From the NCBI GenBank assembly GCA_000442125.1, contig KE546975.1, positions 992,001 through 1,056,000 on the forward strand: a stretch of 64,000 nt of DNA, written 5' to 3'. This stretch comes from Opeltia flavorubescens. Lineage: Eukaryota; Ascomycota; Lecanoromycetes; Teloschistales; Teloschistaceae. The first letter of the stretch is position 1; each line of letters starts with the position of its first letter. Below are positions 1-11,211 of the stretch, one piece after another. Both the position numbers and the translations under genes were made by a program. The notes below the pieces were generated by a model. The model did not search any database and was not told the origin of the DNA. It saw nothing but the letters and a program-made list of their open reading frames with translations.

Positions 1-841
1 GCTATGTAGGACAGGCGGTGATCGATATGGCTGCTGTATTCACTACCAGAATCGTTCGTTCCTCGACGTTCTCCTGCCTGAAGACTTGAACCTGGAGTAT
101 TCATGTCTGTGATGTGTTCGTCAATAACGCTAAGTGTTTCGTTCATTACCGGGCTTTCCTCGCCCTGGCCACGCTGGTTTGCAAAGGCCATGCTAATACT
201 TCGCTGGTTGGGAATGGATGATGTAGCAGCAGGAGACGGCCCAGAACTTATCGAGTTAGGGATCCTTTGAGAAGATAGAGTGGTGTTGAGAGGTGGTGGG
301 GTTGGGCTTCCAGCATTAGTGTCAACACTGCGGACATTCTGAAGACGTGTGCCCTGCCCAGGAACTGCTGCCACCTCTTTCAGCCCTGCCTGACCCACCA
401 TATTTCCTAATTGCGCATTGACAACGGCTGCTCCGGCAGAGGCGTCTGGAGCGGAAAATGATGTGGCGAAGACATTAGTGGTCTTAGGAGTGGTAGTGGT
501 ATACACTGTGTTGAAAGTGGTCAGTGATGAATTCACTTTGGACCCCAAGACTAAAGTCATCTCTCACCCTCGGGAAATAGACCGGTCTTGCCATTTTGTA
601 AGTGCTTGCCCAGGTACCAGCCATCTCCAAAATCGTCGTCACGCTCAATTAACTCAATCCTTTCGCCCTTGGACAAGCTCAATTCGTCGGGACTACGTGC
701 CTCGAAGTCATCTGGGAGCATGTGTTAGAGGTATACAGCCGAATCTCTGAGTTAAAGGCAAAATGTGTGCTTACGAATTACTTGCAGGATTTCACCAGGA
801 AGTGCTCGCTTTGGCGATCCCCCAAATTGTCTGAAAGCCAT
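1..841 (-). CDS. SH3-domain polarity protein, Boi1/Boi2-like (5' part, runs off left edge)
   Basis: Exons on the minus strand: 841-775, 711-568 and 505 to beyond position 1; phases close through both introns. The start ATG at 841-839 gives MAFRQFGGSPKRALPGEILQ. An SH3 domain covers about residues 21-68, with the ALYDF-like motif VIHDFEARSPDEL, an acidic RT loop, a DGWYLGK motif and a terminal GLFPE. A Ser/Pro/Thr-rich linker follows, then the short motif NETLSVIDEHITDMNTP, and the frame is still open at the edge. An N-terminal SH3 followed by a disordered linker fits the fungal Boi family (SH3-SAM-PH), which links Cdc42/Bem1 polarity to exocytosis at growing tips. SAM and PH domains would lie outside the window, so SH3 is seen and Boi is inferred. 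It shares its upstream region with the divergent MIZ gene. Confidence 0.75.
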
Positions 842-1420
842 GGTATTCTATGCTCTCAATACCAATTGCGCGGTCTAGTGATGTGCATACTGGCACAGGC
901 ATATGCTGACCAGATCGTATGAAGTGGGTATATGACTCGAATATGATGAGTTGTCTCATCCACCAAATGAAGACCGACCAATCCAAATTCAGGCGGCGCG
1001 GTATGACGGAGAGGGGCCAGGAATACAGTCAGTTCCGAGAGCTCTTTTTGTCTCAGAGGCAAGATATCCTCGTTATCGGAAGAACTTGATATACAAGAGA
1101 AGCAGAAAGCTAATGACTTGAAACAAAGACGTTTCGATGGGCTGTGAAGTGATCCTACGGAGCAGCACGTAGGCAAGGTAGAAGTGAGGCGGGGAGATCA
1201 TTACTAACCCCAATAGGCATAGCCTCAGCGGCAGATTGGTTCCCGGAATTGATATCATTTTTTGGTATCTTTTCTTGGCATCAACACGGCCTTAAATTCA
1301 CGTTCTGGATCACTTGTATGGTTTCTTAAGCTCAGTGAATTCACTACTATGACTGGATGTTTCTAACCCTCAGAGAAAAGGATCCTCGTGAGCAATGGAT
1401 GTCTCAAGAGATGACTCAGG
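842..1420. promoter_or_regulatory. Divergent intergenic region
   Basis: This 579-base stretch lies between the starts of two divergent genes (SH3 protein to the left, MIZ protein to the right), so it presumably holds both promoters. I found no convincing coding exon. The open frames here are short, low in codon quality and lack splice support. Confidence 0.5.
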
Positions 1421-4400
1421 ATGCTGGGCGGAATGAAGCGTACCAGAAATAAAGGTGGAACTTGGCTTGATGCCACCGCGAAGGAGTATGCTAACTCCAA
1501 TTCTACCTCGGCCAAATTTCTCGGGGGATTTCAAAAGTCCTGGATGACGGGCCAAAAGAACTACACTATCGGTGGACCACATACAGATCTGTCAAATCCC
1601 ATTACCGCACACCAAAATTTAACCAAACCTCAAGGGACACTACAGAGCCAACAAGGTCTGAGCCTAAGCACACCACCTCAGGGTGGTAATCTGCTCGACA
1701 CACATCAGCCACAAATGGATAGTCAATCTCCGCCAGATCAAAACGTGCTACCACCGAGATATCTAGGCTGTCAATATACGAGAGACCCTGCAGGCGCTGG
1801 CGTCAACATCGAATCCGTACTGCCCTCTCCAGCTCCCAGCGACGAGCAACGCCCAGAAAATTTCCAGCCCCTTGAAGTCGAGCTCGATAGCCAATCTCCC
1901 AATGTTCCTGCAACTTTCGCGCAAAATTTCTTGTCTGGTGATTTGGCTTGCAGAAATGGAGAGAGCGTAGATCTGGATCGGCATGATAGACAACAGAATA
2001 GCGTATCCACTATGACTCCACCATCTTCAAACGCAACACTGCCTCGCGTTCTACACGGACAGCCAGAATCATTAGGTCTTTCGGCAGCACTTTCCGGGAA
2101 GGCCAACGGCTCTCTCGAAAAGAAGCGAAAACGTCCTCTTCCTCGCGATATCACGGTCAGGTTGGACGATTCACCTCTAGAAGTTTCGCCTAATTCGCGT
2201 GCTGGCGTTAGTCCTTGTACACCATCTTCAAACGGTCACAGGCATTGGGATGAGTATATGCGTTACCTCGTTTCCGCTGTCGTCGTTCGGCAACAAGCGG
2301 TCGCTGGACGAAAGAATGCTACAAGCAATACAGAGCTTGGCCGATTGAGCCTCCTACAGAAGGCATGCGCGCAGCATGACCACGTCTACCTGCTGCTCCA
2401 TCAGATTTATTGCATGTATCCAAGGCTTTCCAATTCTGATCAGCAATTAATCAATGTTGGATTTCAAGCCAAACATTTCAAGGGACTCTCAATGCTTAAC
2501 ACGTTGTTACTGCCTAATCGTCCGGATCTGGACAATGAAGCAATAGACTGGTTTGCGGTGTTTCCCTCCCCATTTGAAAAACTGCTTAATACTTTTCAAA
2601 ATTACCGTGAGGCAATGGACTACATCTTGATGTTTCTTGCGAACTTTGCGCAATATTGGCACTCTATGCAGGAAACTTGCATGAGTAGGCGATGCCCTCC
2701 CTTCGCCGACGAACAATTTGTTGTCCTTAGGGCGGGTTCTCCGACCCTACAGACCGTCGTATTCAGAGCTATGCATAGAAATGTGTGGAACGTGTGGATG
2801 GGTGCCATAAATGACCAGTGCTACGGGGAAGGTGAACGACTCTTCGACAAGAACCAGCATAAATTACGGCAAAGATCTATACCGCTATCCGACGCAGAGA
2901 AACGGGCTGATTTTCAAAGCCTAATGACCGAATACCGGCGCATACAAATGAATCATAAACGCCATCTTCAAGGTCATAGCTCAAGTGACGAGGCACATGT
3001 GTCCTCAATGCAGCCGACATCAATGTCACCACCACTGATTCATGGCCAAGGGAGGTTGCAAAGAACTCAGCAAGCTAGTCCTATCAACACATCCTTCACT
3101 TATAAAGGAAATCCAGTTCCTTCTAACGTCAATGCGCAACCCACAGGACATATCCCTATCGGAACCGCCAATAGGACACCGTCTGTTGTAAGGTCCCCAT
3201 CGGTCTCACGTGGGCAAGATCAATCCTCGATACTACGGCAGCCTACCATGGTATCGCCGTTGGTTGGGCTAAGGTCTCCGAAAGCCACCCTCTTTGACAG
3301 GAACAGCGTAGTTCATGCTACGCAATTGAATGGACGGCCATTTGATTCTCAAACTGGGGTCCACCCGCCAGGAACTCATAATGAGCAATCGGTGATGTTC
3401 AATAGGCCGAGACAGTCGCAGGCACCTGGAACAAATGTCCCTGCTCCGGCGATGTATGGGCAGCTGCTGCTTCCTGTGAGTGGCCAGAACCTTTCTTTAT
3501 CAACTCAACCTAATCCCATGGTTACTGCACTTCATCAATATCGAGCGAGAAGTCCAGTACTCACAGCAGAGGATGGATCTGAATTGGAAAAGAACGGTAT
3601 GAAATACTTTCAATACATCAGAGAGGTCCGTATACCAGATGGTCGTCTGAGAATTGGTTCCCGTCAACATCTCGAGTGGACCTTCGAGCTCAAAGAATCT
3701 GATGTTCAGCTTCTACCTTGTACCAAAGGGGGTTCAGACGGATTACTTCCCAGAAGAGCAGTTGCGGTTGACACTGAAACTTACCGAGTACGCTGTATAG
3801 ATGCCTCCAACTTTCCAGGCGCGATCTGTGAACGTGACTGGGTAGTGGCGCGACAGATCTGGCCTCCAAACATAGCAATTGTTCTTAATGAAAGGCCACT
3901 TGATATCCGCAAGAAAATCCATTATGGAAAAGACTTACCAGTCGACATCACAACGCTGATTCGTCAGGGCATCAACACTCTTTCAGTGTCAATTATCCAG
4001 GCGCAGAAGGAAGACAACACGAAGTATGCGATTGGCGTAGAGCGGGTCCGACTACTTGACCTAACCGCGGCGAAGGCCCTTACCCAAGTGCTCCCTTACA
4101 ACGAGGCTCAGCAGCGTATCCTACAACGATTCCAGCACAGCGACCCAGATATCGAAGTGGTAGATGCTACGCTGACGCTGAACATGACTGATCCCCACAC
4201 CTGTCGCATCTGGGACGTACCGATGAGAAGCACGGCATGCCTCCATGACCAGTGCTTTGATCTTGACACCTTCCTCCAGACGCGACGTAGCACCAGACAC
4301 GGCCAACCTTGCGATCCCGAACAGTTCAAATGTCCAATATGCGATGTGGACGCTCGGCCCCAAAGCCTGATCAAGGATGAATTCTTCGTAGTCTTACGCG

Positions 4401-4612
4401 GATTGCTCGCTAAGCAGAATAGACTTGATGCGAAAGCTATCATTATGAAGCCTGATAGTAGCTGGCAGATCAAAGAGGAAGAGAAGACTGGAGAAGGAGG
4501 AGATGGTTCGGGGGGATCATCGGGCGTGTGGAGAGACAGTGCAGTCAGCATGGAAGGTAATGGGATTTTCCCACGGAAAGAGATTGAGACGATAGAAATC
4601 AAGGATGATTAA
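1421..4612 (+). CDS. MIZ/SP-RING zinc-finger protein, PIAS/ZMIZ-like SUMO E3 ligase candidate
   Basis: A single exon of 1063 codons. An in-frame TGA lies just upstream, so the ATG at 1421 is the first available; the one at 1433 is also possible. The N-terminal two thirds are disordered and rich in Ser, Pro and Gln. A folded region follows at about residues 720-920, with WPPNIAIVLNERPLDI resembling the segment before the MIZ domain in ZMIZ proteins. The SP-RING lies at about residues 928-990: CRIW, then ACLHDQCFDLDTFL, then CPICD and SLIKDEFF, which supplies the expected Cys/His ligands. SP-RING proteins stimulate SUMO transfer from Ubc9, mostly in the nucleus. The acidic C-terminus ends IEIKDD and could bind SUMO. 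The E3 role is inferred from the fold. Confidence 0.85.
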   Translation: MLGGMKRTRNKGGTWLDATAKEYANSNSTSAKFLGGFQKSWMTGQKNYTIGGPHTDLSNPITAHQNLTKPQGTLQSQQGLSLSTPPQGGNLLDTHQPQMDSQSPPDQNVLPPRYLGCQYTRDPAGAGVNIESVLPSPAPSDEQRPENFQPLEVELDSQSPNVPATFAQNFLSGDLACRNGESVDLDRHDRQQNSVSTMTPPSSNATLPRVLHGQPESLGLSAALSGKANGSLEKKRKRPLPRDITVRLDDSPLEVSPNSRAGVSPCTPSSNGHRHWDEYMRYLVSAVVVRQQAVAGRKNATSNTELGRLSLLQKACAQHDHVYLLLHQIYCMYPRLSNSDQQLINVGFQAKHFKGLSMLNTLLLPNRPDLDNEAIDWFAVFPSPFEKLLNTFQNYREAMDYILMFLANFAQYWHSMQETCMSRRCPPFADEQFVVLRAGSPTLQTVVFRAMHRNVWNVWMGAINDQCYGEGERLFDKNQHKLRQRSIPLSDAEKRADFQSLMTEYRRIQMNHKRHLQGHSSSDEAHVSSMQPTSMSPPLIHGQGRLQRTQQASPINTSFTYKGNPVPSNVNAQPTGHIPIGTANRTPSVVRSPSVSRGQDQSSILRQPTMVSPLVGLRSPKATLFDRNSVVHATQLNGRPFDSQTGVHPPGTHNEQSVMFNRPRQSQAPGTNVPAPAMYGQLLLPVSGQNLSLSTQPNPMVTALHQYRARSPVLTAEDGSELEKNGMKYFQYIREVRIPDGRLRIGSRQHLEWTFELKESDVQLLPCTKGGSDGLLPRRAVAVDTETYRVRCIDASNFPGAICERDWVVARQIWPPNIAIVLNERPLDIRKKIHYGKDLPVDITTLIRQGINTLSVSIIQAQKEDNTKYAIGVERVRLLDLTAAKALTQVLPYNEAQQRILQRFQHSDPDIEVVDATLTLNMTDPHTCRIWDVPMRSTACLHDQCFDLDTFLQTRRSTRHGQPCDPEQFKCPICDVDARPQSLIKDEFFVVLRGLLAKQNRLDAKAIIMKPDSSWQIKEEEKTGEGGDGSGGSSGVWRDSAVSMEGNGIFPRKEIETIEIKDD

Positions 4613-6300
4613 CGCAGTAATGAGGGGTCGGGGTTTGCATATGGGTTTGGCGCTTCATGATATAAATGCGATACCCCCGATGCAAAAGTAGCCTTTGTTA
4701 CTCGGTCGTCCTCGCAGGTTGGGAGCGATGGGTATAATTTTTTGGGTCTATGTGAGGAGGAAGCGGCGGCCTCCGCTTCAATACGTCTTCTATAATTTCA
4801 TCTTCTATGTTTTCGGCATACCTGGAATGAAGTGCGAGCGCTGGTTGTCCATAACACCATTTCTAGAGTAGATAATGCATAGAGTATTCAGGAAGGGCAA
4901 TGTCTGCTTCAAAGGATCACAAATTCCGGCTACTTCTCTCTCCTGATAAAACATTCACTTCAGACCGCATGCATACTTTGTCAACGCTGGTTGAGAAATC
5001 GTTTTTATGAAAGAAATCAAGGCAGTAACAGTGCTTATCCACATTCACGCCATGGACCTTTCGGCATCAAGGGGGATTCTCAGCACGGCACTTTTCAACC
5101 CACTTTTCGTGACTTGATATTTATATGAGGTATCTTGGCTCGTTTAGCGCTTGCAAGGCGTTCTTCGGCACTGTCGGTGACAAAAGTCTTGTCCGATCGT
5201 CGTAATCGACTCCTACTATAACGAGGTGGCAATTGATTTGAGGGTTTTGAACCAACAATTTCACTGTATTTTTTTTCTACGTTGTGTTGTGGATGGTGCC
5301 GCCAAGCCAAGATCGGACAAGACTTTTGTTACCGACCCATGGTCACGAATAATATCAACCAAGAATCAGGAGAAGGAAGGTAATCGCTTGATGGAAAGAA
5401 AATTGACTATAAATTTTACGAAGGCAAGGCTGTATGAATGGGAAACCTTAGCTTTTGAAAGTCCAAGCACTATCCACCGTCCCCGTCGTTGAAGAGCCAG
5501 TAAATCAGGGTGTGCTGCGCTGCTGGCGTGAGCCCTGGTGTTCCCGTGGTAAGGATCTAAATCAATTATTCACGGTTGGAGTCTCGCACCTAGATGGTCA
5601 TTTACTAGCTTGCTGGGAGCAGGTGGGTTTAATATTATGGAGTCAAGAGCCGATATGTTCTGCAGTCTGCTGGACGAAGCAACAACAGTAAAGACGTCTC
5701 GATGCACATGAATGTTGTCTTGCGGTTCGCTAGCAATCCTTGAGCCATCCAAAATGTCACCATGTCTCTGAGGCTACTAATTTATAGCATGCCAGCCATC
5801 ACCAAATCCCGTGGGGAGCTCTTTTTTCCGAAGATCGCTCATTGGTTTACGGTGACTACTATCAAGCTAGGAGAAGCCAGAAAATCTGTGATGCGAGAGT
5901 CGGGCACCAACCTGGTTATCTGCTGACAGCAGGCGGGAATCAGGCAACCGTGTGCTACTTTAGGTGCCACAACACTGGTATCAACTGGCATGAGCAATGA
6001 TGAAGCAACGCACAAGCAGCGGTGAACGGGACGAACGATTGGAAAATGCAAGTCAGATGTTGCCTAGCCATACCTATGGAGATGATCCCACAGCACCATA
6101 CGAAACAGACGCCTCACGTATCTCGCCGGCGCAACCCATACTACATTTATGGTAACTGTCTCAGGACATCAGCCTCATGGGCGACTCGAGTCTGGGGCGA
6201 AAGGTATATGAATGGCTAGCCAGCTGCTATAGTATCGTAAGTAGTAAGACTTCTCAGCTTGTTCAACTTGGGCTCTACACATCTGTTAGCTTGATCAGAT
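4613..6300. other. Intergenic region without a supported gene
   Basis: No open frame here is both long and protein-like. The stretch contains a 26-base inverted repeat listed separately. An open frame starting at 5997 (MMKQRTSSGERDERLENASQ) ends at a good donor near 6152, but I could not join it in phase to the gene that follows, so it is not called. Confidence 0.4.
5173..5336. repeat. 26-base inverted repeat with 112-base spacer
   Basis: The arm at 5173-5198 is the reverse complement of 5311-5336 with one mismatch in 26; the shared core is GATCGGACAAGACTTTTG. Neither flank extends the match. It could be the remains of a small inverted-repeat transposon or a structured regulatory site. No target-site duplication was found. 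Confidence 0.75.
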
Positions 6301-6777
6301 ATGCCTATCTCGTCTCGTTCAATCAGTATTTACAGTTGCAAAAATCCACAGGTGAGAAGCATGTAGCATGAGACACTGCACCTTGATAATGTATGACTGA
6401 GAAAGCTGTTTCTACAGAGTACGCTCTCGCGGGAGACTACTGGCCGCTATATCAACAGCGTTTCCGATTCCCAGCATCAAGTAGCGGACCTGGTGAGTAT
6501 TTCGGTGCAATTCCCCTCGCGAAGTAAACATTAAAAATCGCAGCCGCCTTCCCCGTTCGACACCGGCGATCAGGTTTATCAGAAAGGAGAGCGCGACGAT
6601 AGGGGCGGAATGATCTACTCAAGATATTGGGTGTGCTGCGTGAGATGGAATAAAGACGAGCAAAAGTACCAGTTCAGACTGAAGCTTGGACCAATGGCAG
6701 GATATATCAATCGAGGCTCGCGAAGGAAATGGTTTTGGGAAAATGATCTAGGGAAATTCGGTTCCCCATTGGCGTGA
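6301..6777 (+). CDS. Small protein of unknown function (119 aa, three exons)
   Basis: Model: exons 6301-6351, 6418-6492 and 6544-6777. Both introns (66 and 51 bases) have GTGAG donors and CAG acceptors and fall between codons. The last exon is the convincing part: FDTGDQVYQKGERDDRG, then MIYSRYWVCCVRWNKDEQ and WFWENDL. It reads like a small beta-rich domain built around a 'GDxVY' motif such as those in chromo- or SH3-like barrels, but I do not recognise the family. An upstream non-coding or coding exon is possible. An alternative frame through the second exon (EYALAGDYWPLYQQ) stops early when joined to exon 3, which is why it was not preferred. Confidence 0.45.
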
Positions 6778-7333
6778 CATGGCGGGGCTGGAACACCATT
6801 ATTTCATTGCTGTAAAGGTCAAAAAGGAGCAAAGGATGGGCTGTCATTATTGGCAGCGGAAGCCTTCTTGATAAACCAGAACTCAGCCTATAGAATGCGC
6901 GGTCACAGTTTCCACCCTTAGCCAAATAAGGTAAGAGATGTGTCAGAAGGAGGGGGTTATGTCGCACATATGCACTGCAGTTGCTTCGTGGCTCCTGAAA
7001 ATGCGTTGTCGGGCCGTAAAAGGTGTGGTGCCCATTGGCTACGATTCCTTTGGTCTTTACCAAAGCATGCCTGCTTCCAATTTCGCGGAACTCATCGGGT
7101 GCGGCTATCGGCGTCCAAGCTACTTCTTGTAAGACTGCCAGCCAGGGTGAGCTCGGGTATCACTTACGGAATGCAGCCACACCATACGATCTCTATGCCG
7201 CCCCCCTTCTTGAGGCTCTGTTCCCTGCTGGCGACTATGGCTGAGGAGAATACCCTTCGCTTTGGAGCGGCAAGCTCTAGAAACATTAATAGCTTCGTTG
7301 GGGAGTGCGAGTTATATTGCCATAGAGTCCAGC
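6778..7333. other. Intergenic region
   Basis: Several overlapping short frames occur on both strands, none with a recognisable domain or matching splice sites. It presumably holds the 3' end of the small gene and the promoter of the DUF6594 gene. Confidence 0.4.
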
Positions 7334-8814
7334 ATGGCTGAGAGCCCACGGTCGTCGACTTCTCAACATAGAGGCAATATCGGTCCATCATCGCCTCAGG
7401 GACGCCCCAGTATCCATTCACAAGAAGTTCACCACGAAGCTTGCGCAGAGGCGCCGGAAACCGGCTCGAACAAGACTTACGATGTTGAGAGTCAATCATT
7501 GACCGACTCAGCTACGTCTTCTACTCCGAGTAAGGACGAACCTTGTTAGTGTCTTCGAAATATCTTCATCCCCACCATAGTACTGAATGCAGACTTCCCA
7601 GTTATCCGGCAGGCCTTACAGAGCGTCAAGAGAGCGTTGCATATCAAAGAGCGCCCGTACAGCCACAGGGTAAGGAACAAGGTCCGACCTCGTAGGTTTG
7701 TGGACTCTAATTCTAGTCGTCATTCTACTGATTTTTCGCAGTGGATAGCTATCAACGAGGATACAGTACTCTTGCAGCTATCGAAGACGCAGATCCCAAT
7801 TTCTTAATTTACCGTAAATTCGGCTGGCTGCGCAACCGTTTGCTTTTAGATCTCCAAGACGAACTGGCCACACTAGAAGAAGAATTGGAACTCCTTGACG
7901 CCAACGACGCAAGGCTCGAGGACCCCCAAAAGGTCTTGGTATCACGCCGGAACGATGAACTGCAAAAGACATTGCGGCAAGATCTACTAAAATCGGTTCG
8001 ACAAAAGCTTTCAGAATATGGTATGGTACAGTCAGTCTGTTGGGCAGATGGGGTTGATGGGGATCTTAGATGAGGTACTTTTGCACTTGATGCAGATTCA
8101 AGCTATCAGACGTCCGACCGCGAGAAATCAGAATAGTCTATTCCGTTTGATATGGAACCACAAATGGCAGGTTCACAACGAGATGGAATGGATCCATCGT
8201 CGAGAGGATTTAGCAGCTCTAGCAAGAGATTCGGAACATGGCTGGTTCAACGGCTTTATCGAAGACAGCCTGCATACGATCTCGCGCAAAATGACGACGG
8301 TAAGCACATTCAGTTTTGCATCAGCTTCTGGCATCTGTCCATGTTATACCCAGCCAATGTCATGAAGGTTTTCTGAAGCTATGCAGTGTATGCACGTGTC
8401 CAGACTAATAAGTAGCAGTTCTTCTTCCGTGACCAATATCGGAAGGAGAAAACAAGCAGTATACAAGTTACCCTACTTTCCCGGAAACGGTTCGAGGTTG
8501 TCTTGAGGACCGTCTTTGTCATCTTGACAACGGTTCTCTTCCTAGTCCCAGTACTCATCCTGCTAAGGCTGCAACCCAGCTACCAAGCGGAGGTACATCA
8601 TAAGGAGAATCTGCAGCTTGTCACTATACTGGCATTCACCCTTATATTCTCCGCTTCATGTTCAATCTTCACGAAAGCGAAGAGGCAGGAAGTCTTCATG
8701 GCGACAGGCGCCTACTGTGCTGTGCTTGTGGTTTTTCTTGGCAACACCCAGAACGCCATGGTGAACAATGCGATAGCTGGGCCACTTCTTCAGTCTCGGT
8801 CTTACTGGCCTTGA
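7334..8814 (+). CDS. DUF6594 family membrane protein
   Basis: Five exons (7334-7529, 7593-7691, 7742-8020, 8070-8299, 8419-8814) give 399 aa with all phases closing. The Ser-rich N-terminus (MAESPRSSTSQHRG) is disordered. The DUF6594 domain starts near residue 100 with RGYSTLAAIEDADPNFLIYR and FGWLRNRLLLDLQDEL, followed by an acidic helix. It continues with NQNSLFRLIWNH and EHGWFNGFIEDSL and ends with FFFRDQYRKEKTSS. Three hydrophobic segments close the protein (VFVILTTVLFLVPVLILL; LVTILAFTLIFSASCSIF; ATGAYCAVLVVFLG). The family is widespread and expanded in filamentous ascomycetes, and its function is unknown to me. Intron 2 could instead use a donor at 7670, but the GTAGGT donor at 7692 keeps the frame. 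Confidence 0.85.
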
Positions 8815-10201
8815 ATCATGTGGTCGACCCAGAAGGGCTTCTCATTACTAATTTCTAAATCTATGGAAACTTCTCACCTGTGGTCTCTTACGATCGTTGA
8901 TGAATCTCATTCCTCTCGGATCCTCAACCCCGGTTTGCTGATCAAGGAGTTGGCAAGATGTACACGTCATAAGGAGGAAAAGCTATCGATGTATTTCTAC
9001 ACTTGGAGGCTGGACAGGTTTAAAAGGAAGGGAAGCCTATGACCAAGGAGAACTGGGTTTATGGAAGGATGCGGAGTTAGACCTTTATCACGTGGAGTGG
9101 GCAAAGGATCAGGCTACGTAATCGAACTGATTTCACTACTGTTACGATCACTTCATATTAATTTTCTTGGTTACCTTATTTTTGCTTCTGGAAGCCTACA
9201 TGGTGAATGACCAGGTTTTCCGTGTCGGCCATGACACAAATCAGATAGGAAGGCGGTTTATTGCTTGCTTTTTATCGGAGAAGATGGCCCATCGGGTAAC
9301 AAAAAGAGTGAATAGAGGCGAAAGCGATACAACGACTTCCAGCCAAAGCGTAACGACACTCGTATGATGAACACTCCCAATGGTACGAGTTAGTGAAGTA
9401 TGTCCCTCTTTTCGAAGTAGTCAAGAGACGTCATGCGTAACTTCTGCAATTCCTGCGATGACCGTATGCCAAATACAGTTCACTTTTTTTATTGGGTGGT
9501 CCAAGATGGCGCAAGGGTTGGAAGATGGCCGTTCTTGGCAACCGTTCTCCCGTGTCTTACAAAACTTAAAAGTCAGCCTCCAATGAAACGGTGCCTCCTC
9601 CCAAAGAAGCAATCTGTTAGGCTCGGCGTTAATGCGATAATCTATTGGTTTGAAAGCAAAACCAAGAAATTCATCATTGCAGGTTGGCGACACAAGGTAG
9701 CAGCCCTAGTACTCCTACCTCGCCCGCCTCGCTTCCTATTGGCCCATCTCCCGAGCTTCGCCTATCTCGCCTTGATGAGATCTCAATCCATCCCGCTTCG
9801 AGTAAGTCGTCAAAGATGGACTATGCAGGTCAACTTCGTATACCATTGCTGCGAAGAGTTCACCCGGATCCTATGACTACCTCAGAACCAATCGATGGAA
9901 CTTACGACATCCTCCTGCCATGGTTCATCCAGCTCTTGGCTGGCTCGCCCTTCGTTTGGATCCACACTGAAGCAAGAATAGCAAATTTCCAATACTATAC
10001 TCGTCTTCAGATGAGTTAGCATCAATACAGGTTATATACTAGTCTAGAGTATAATGGAGGACATACGCTCTTTCCTCTGTCCCTATATCTCGTTCAAACA
10101 CTCATATTTGCGATATCCTTGGGTTGTTCAACTGTATAGTATCAAGTCACTTCAAGCATTAGAGCAATCCACTCTACAACGTAATACTTTCCCATTATAA
10201 G
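8815..10201. other. Intergenic region with one possible exon remnant
   Basis: About 1.4 kb without a convincing gene. The stretch near 9684-10018 is open and has a protein-like composition (SPSTPTSPASLPIGPSPELR). It lacks a start codon and a partner exon, so I treat it as a possible remnant only. Confidence 0.35.
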
Positions 10202-10976
10202 ATGCTGTCATCAATTCTATTCAAGGTCCTGTACCTTGTTCTTGCAGCCGCATTCGCTACTGCACAATGTGACCGCACCTGCGACATCCTGTACTTTGCA
10301 AACGTCAGTTCTTATCCCCCCTGGGTCTCTCTTTCCTTGTCAACATCGAGGAGTCGTGTCATCTCCTACTGACAACAGCTTCTCTGTGCGTAGTATGACG
10401 ACCTTGCATCGGGTACGACCCTCACCTTCGCAAATCCGTATCTTGGCATTCAATACGCCGGCTTCACTGTGCGAGATTTCACCGGCAATGGCGTCCTTAC
10501 GGTTCCTTCTGGTCCGAACGCCTTGATCGCCATCAATCCGTACATTCCGACCAATCGTGTCACCCTCACTGTCAACAGGCCAGAGATCCGAATCCTTGAC
10601 CCGGAGTCCGCTTTCCTTGCATGTGTTCAAGTGAACAAAGGTAGCTAGCTTTCACGATTGTGCTCTACAAATACAGTCCCCCTGGCTGACGCATACCTTT
10701 TCAAAACCTCTAGCTACCAAGAAGATTGAGGCTGCCGTCGAGTGCTACGTTCAAGTCGTCGGAACCGGACCGAACTACTACATTGTCGAGGATGTATGGC
10801 ACTTTATCCCGGACTCCAGGAAGAGGTCCAACATGGACCTGTTCAATCTGGGAGACAACTTCAACAGCATCAACACCATCGAGCTGCGTTTGCTAAACAC
10901 CACATCGAAACTTAAGAATAGCCAGGAGAACGCTATTGTTTTCGATGAGTTCATTTATGGTGGCCGCTTGAACTAA
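10202..10976 (+). CDS. Small secreted protein of unknown function
   Basis: Exons 10202-10303, 10394-10640 and about 10715-10976, roughly 203 aa. I could fix the third exon's start only to within two bases. The N-terminus is a clear signal peptide: ML plus the hydrophobic run SSILFKVLYLVLAAAFATAQ, with cleavage expected near TAQ-C. The mature part starts CDRTCDILY. It has one further cysteine in FLACVQ and another in ECYVQVV, so two disulphides are possible. Segments such as GFTVRDFTGNG, NPYIPTNRVTLTV and TGPNYYIVEDVWHF suggest a beta-sandwich-like extracellular fold. I do not recognise the family. Small secreted proteins of this kind are candidate effectors or wall proteins, but nothing here shows that. 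Confidence 0.75.
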
Positions 10977-11211
10977 ATAATGACGCTTCGACGCGGACTC
11001 CGAAGAGTGGAGACGGAAAATCCGAAAGTAAGTAGGATTAGCGCAAGGAATTGCACTGGATCATTGAACTATAGCGGAGCACATGTATAGCAGCAATATA
11101 TTTTGAAGAATGATAGTACTTAATCATCGAGACGGTTACGAAAAGATTAAATCAAGCGAAGACCCATTGAAAAAATACACCTACGAGGCATTGGGCCCTT
11201 ATTCCCTTTTC

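Noticed and set aside
5997-6151. Possible first exon (MMKQRTSSGERD) for the small gene at 6301
   Set aside because: Protein-like, but it ends in a phase that cannot be joined to the supported exons without an early stop.
9684-10019. Open frame with Ser/Pro-rich start as a separate gene
   Set aside because: No ATG, no partner exon in phase and no domain; noted only as a possible remnant.
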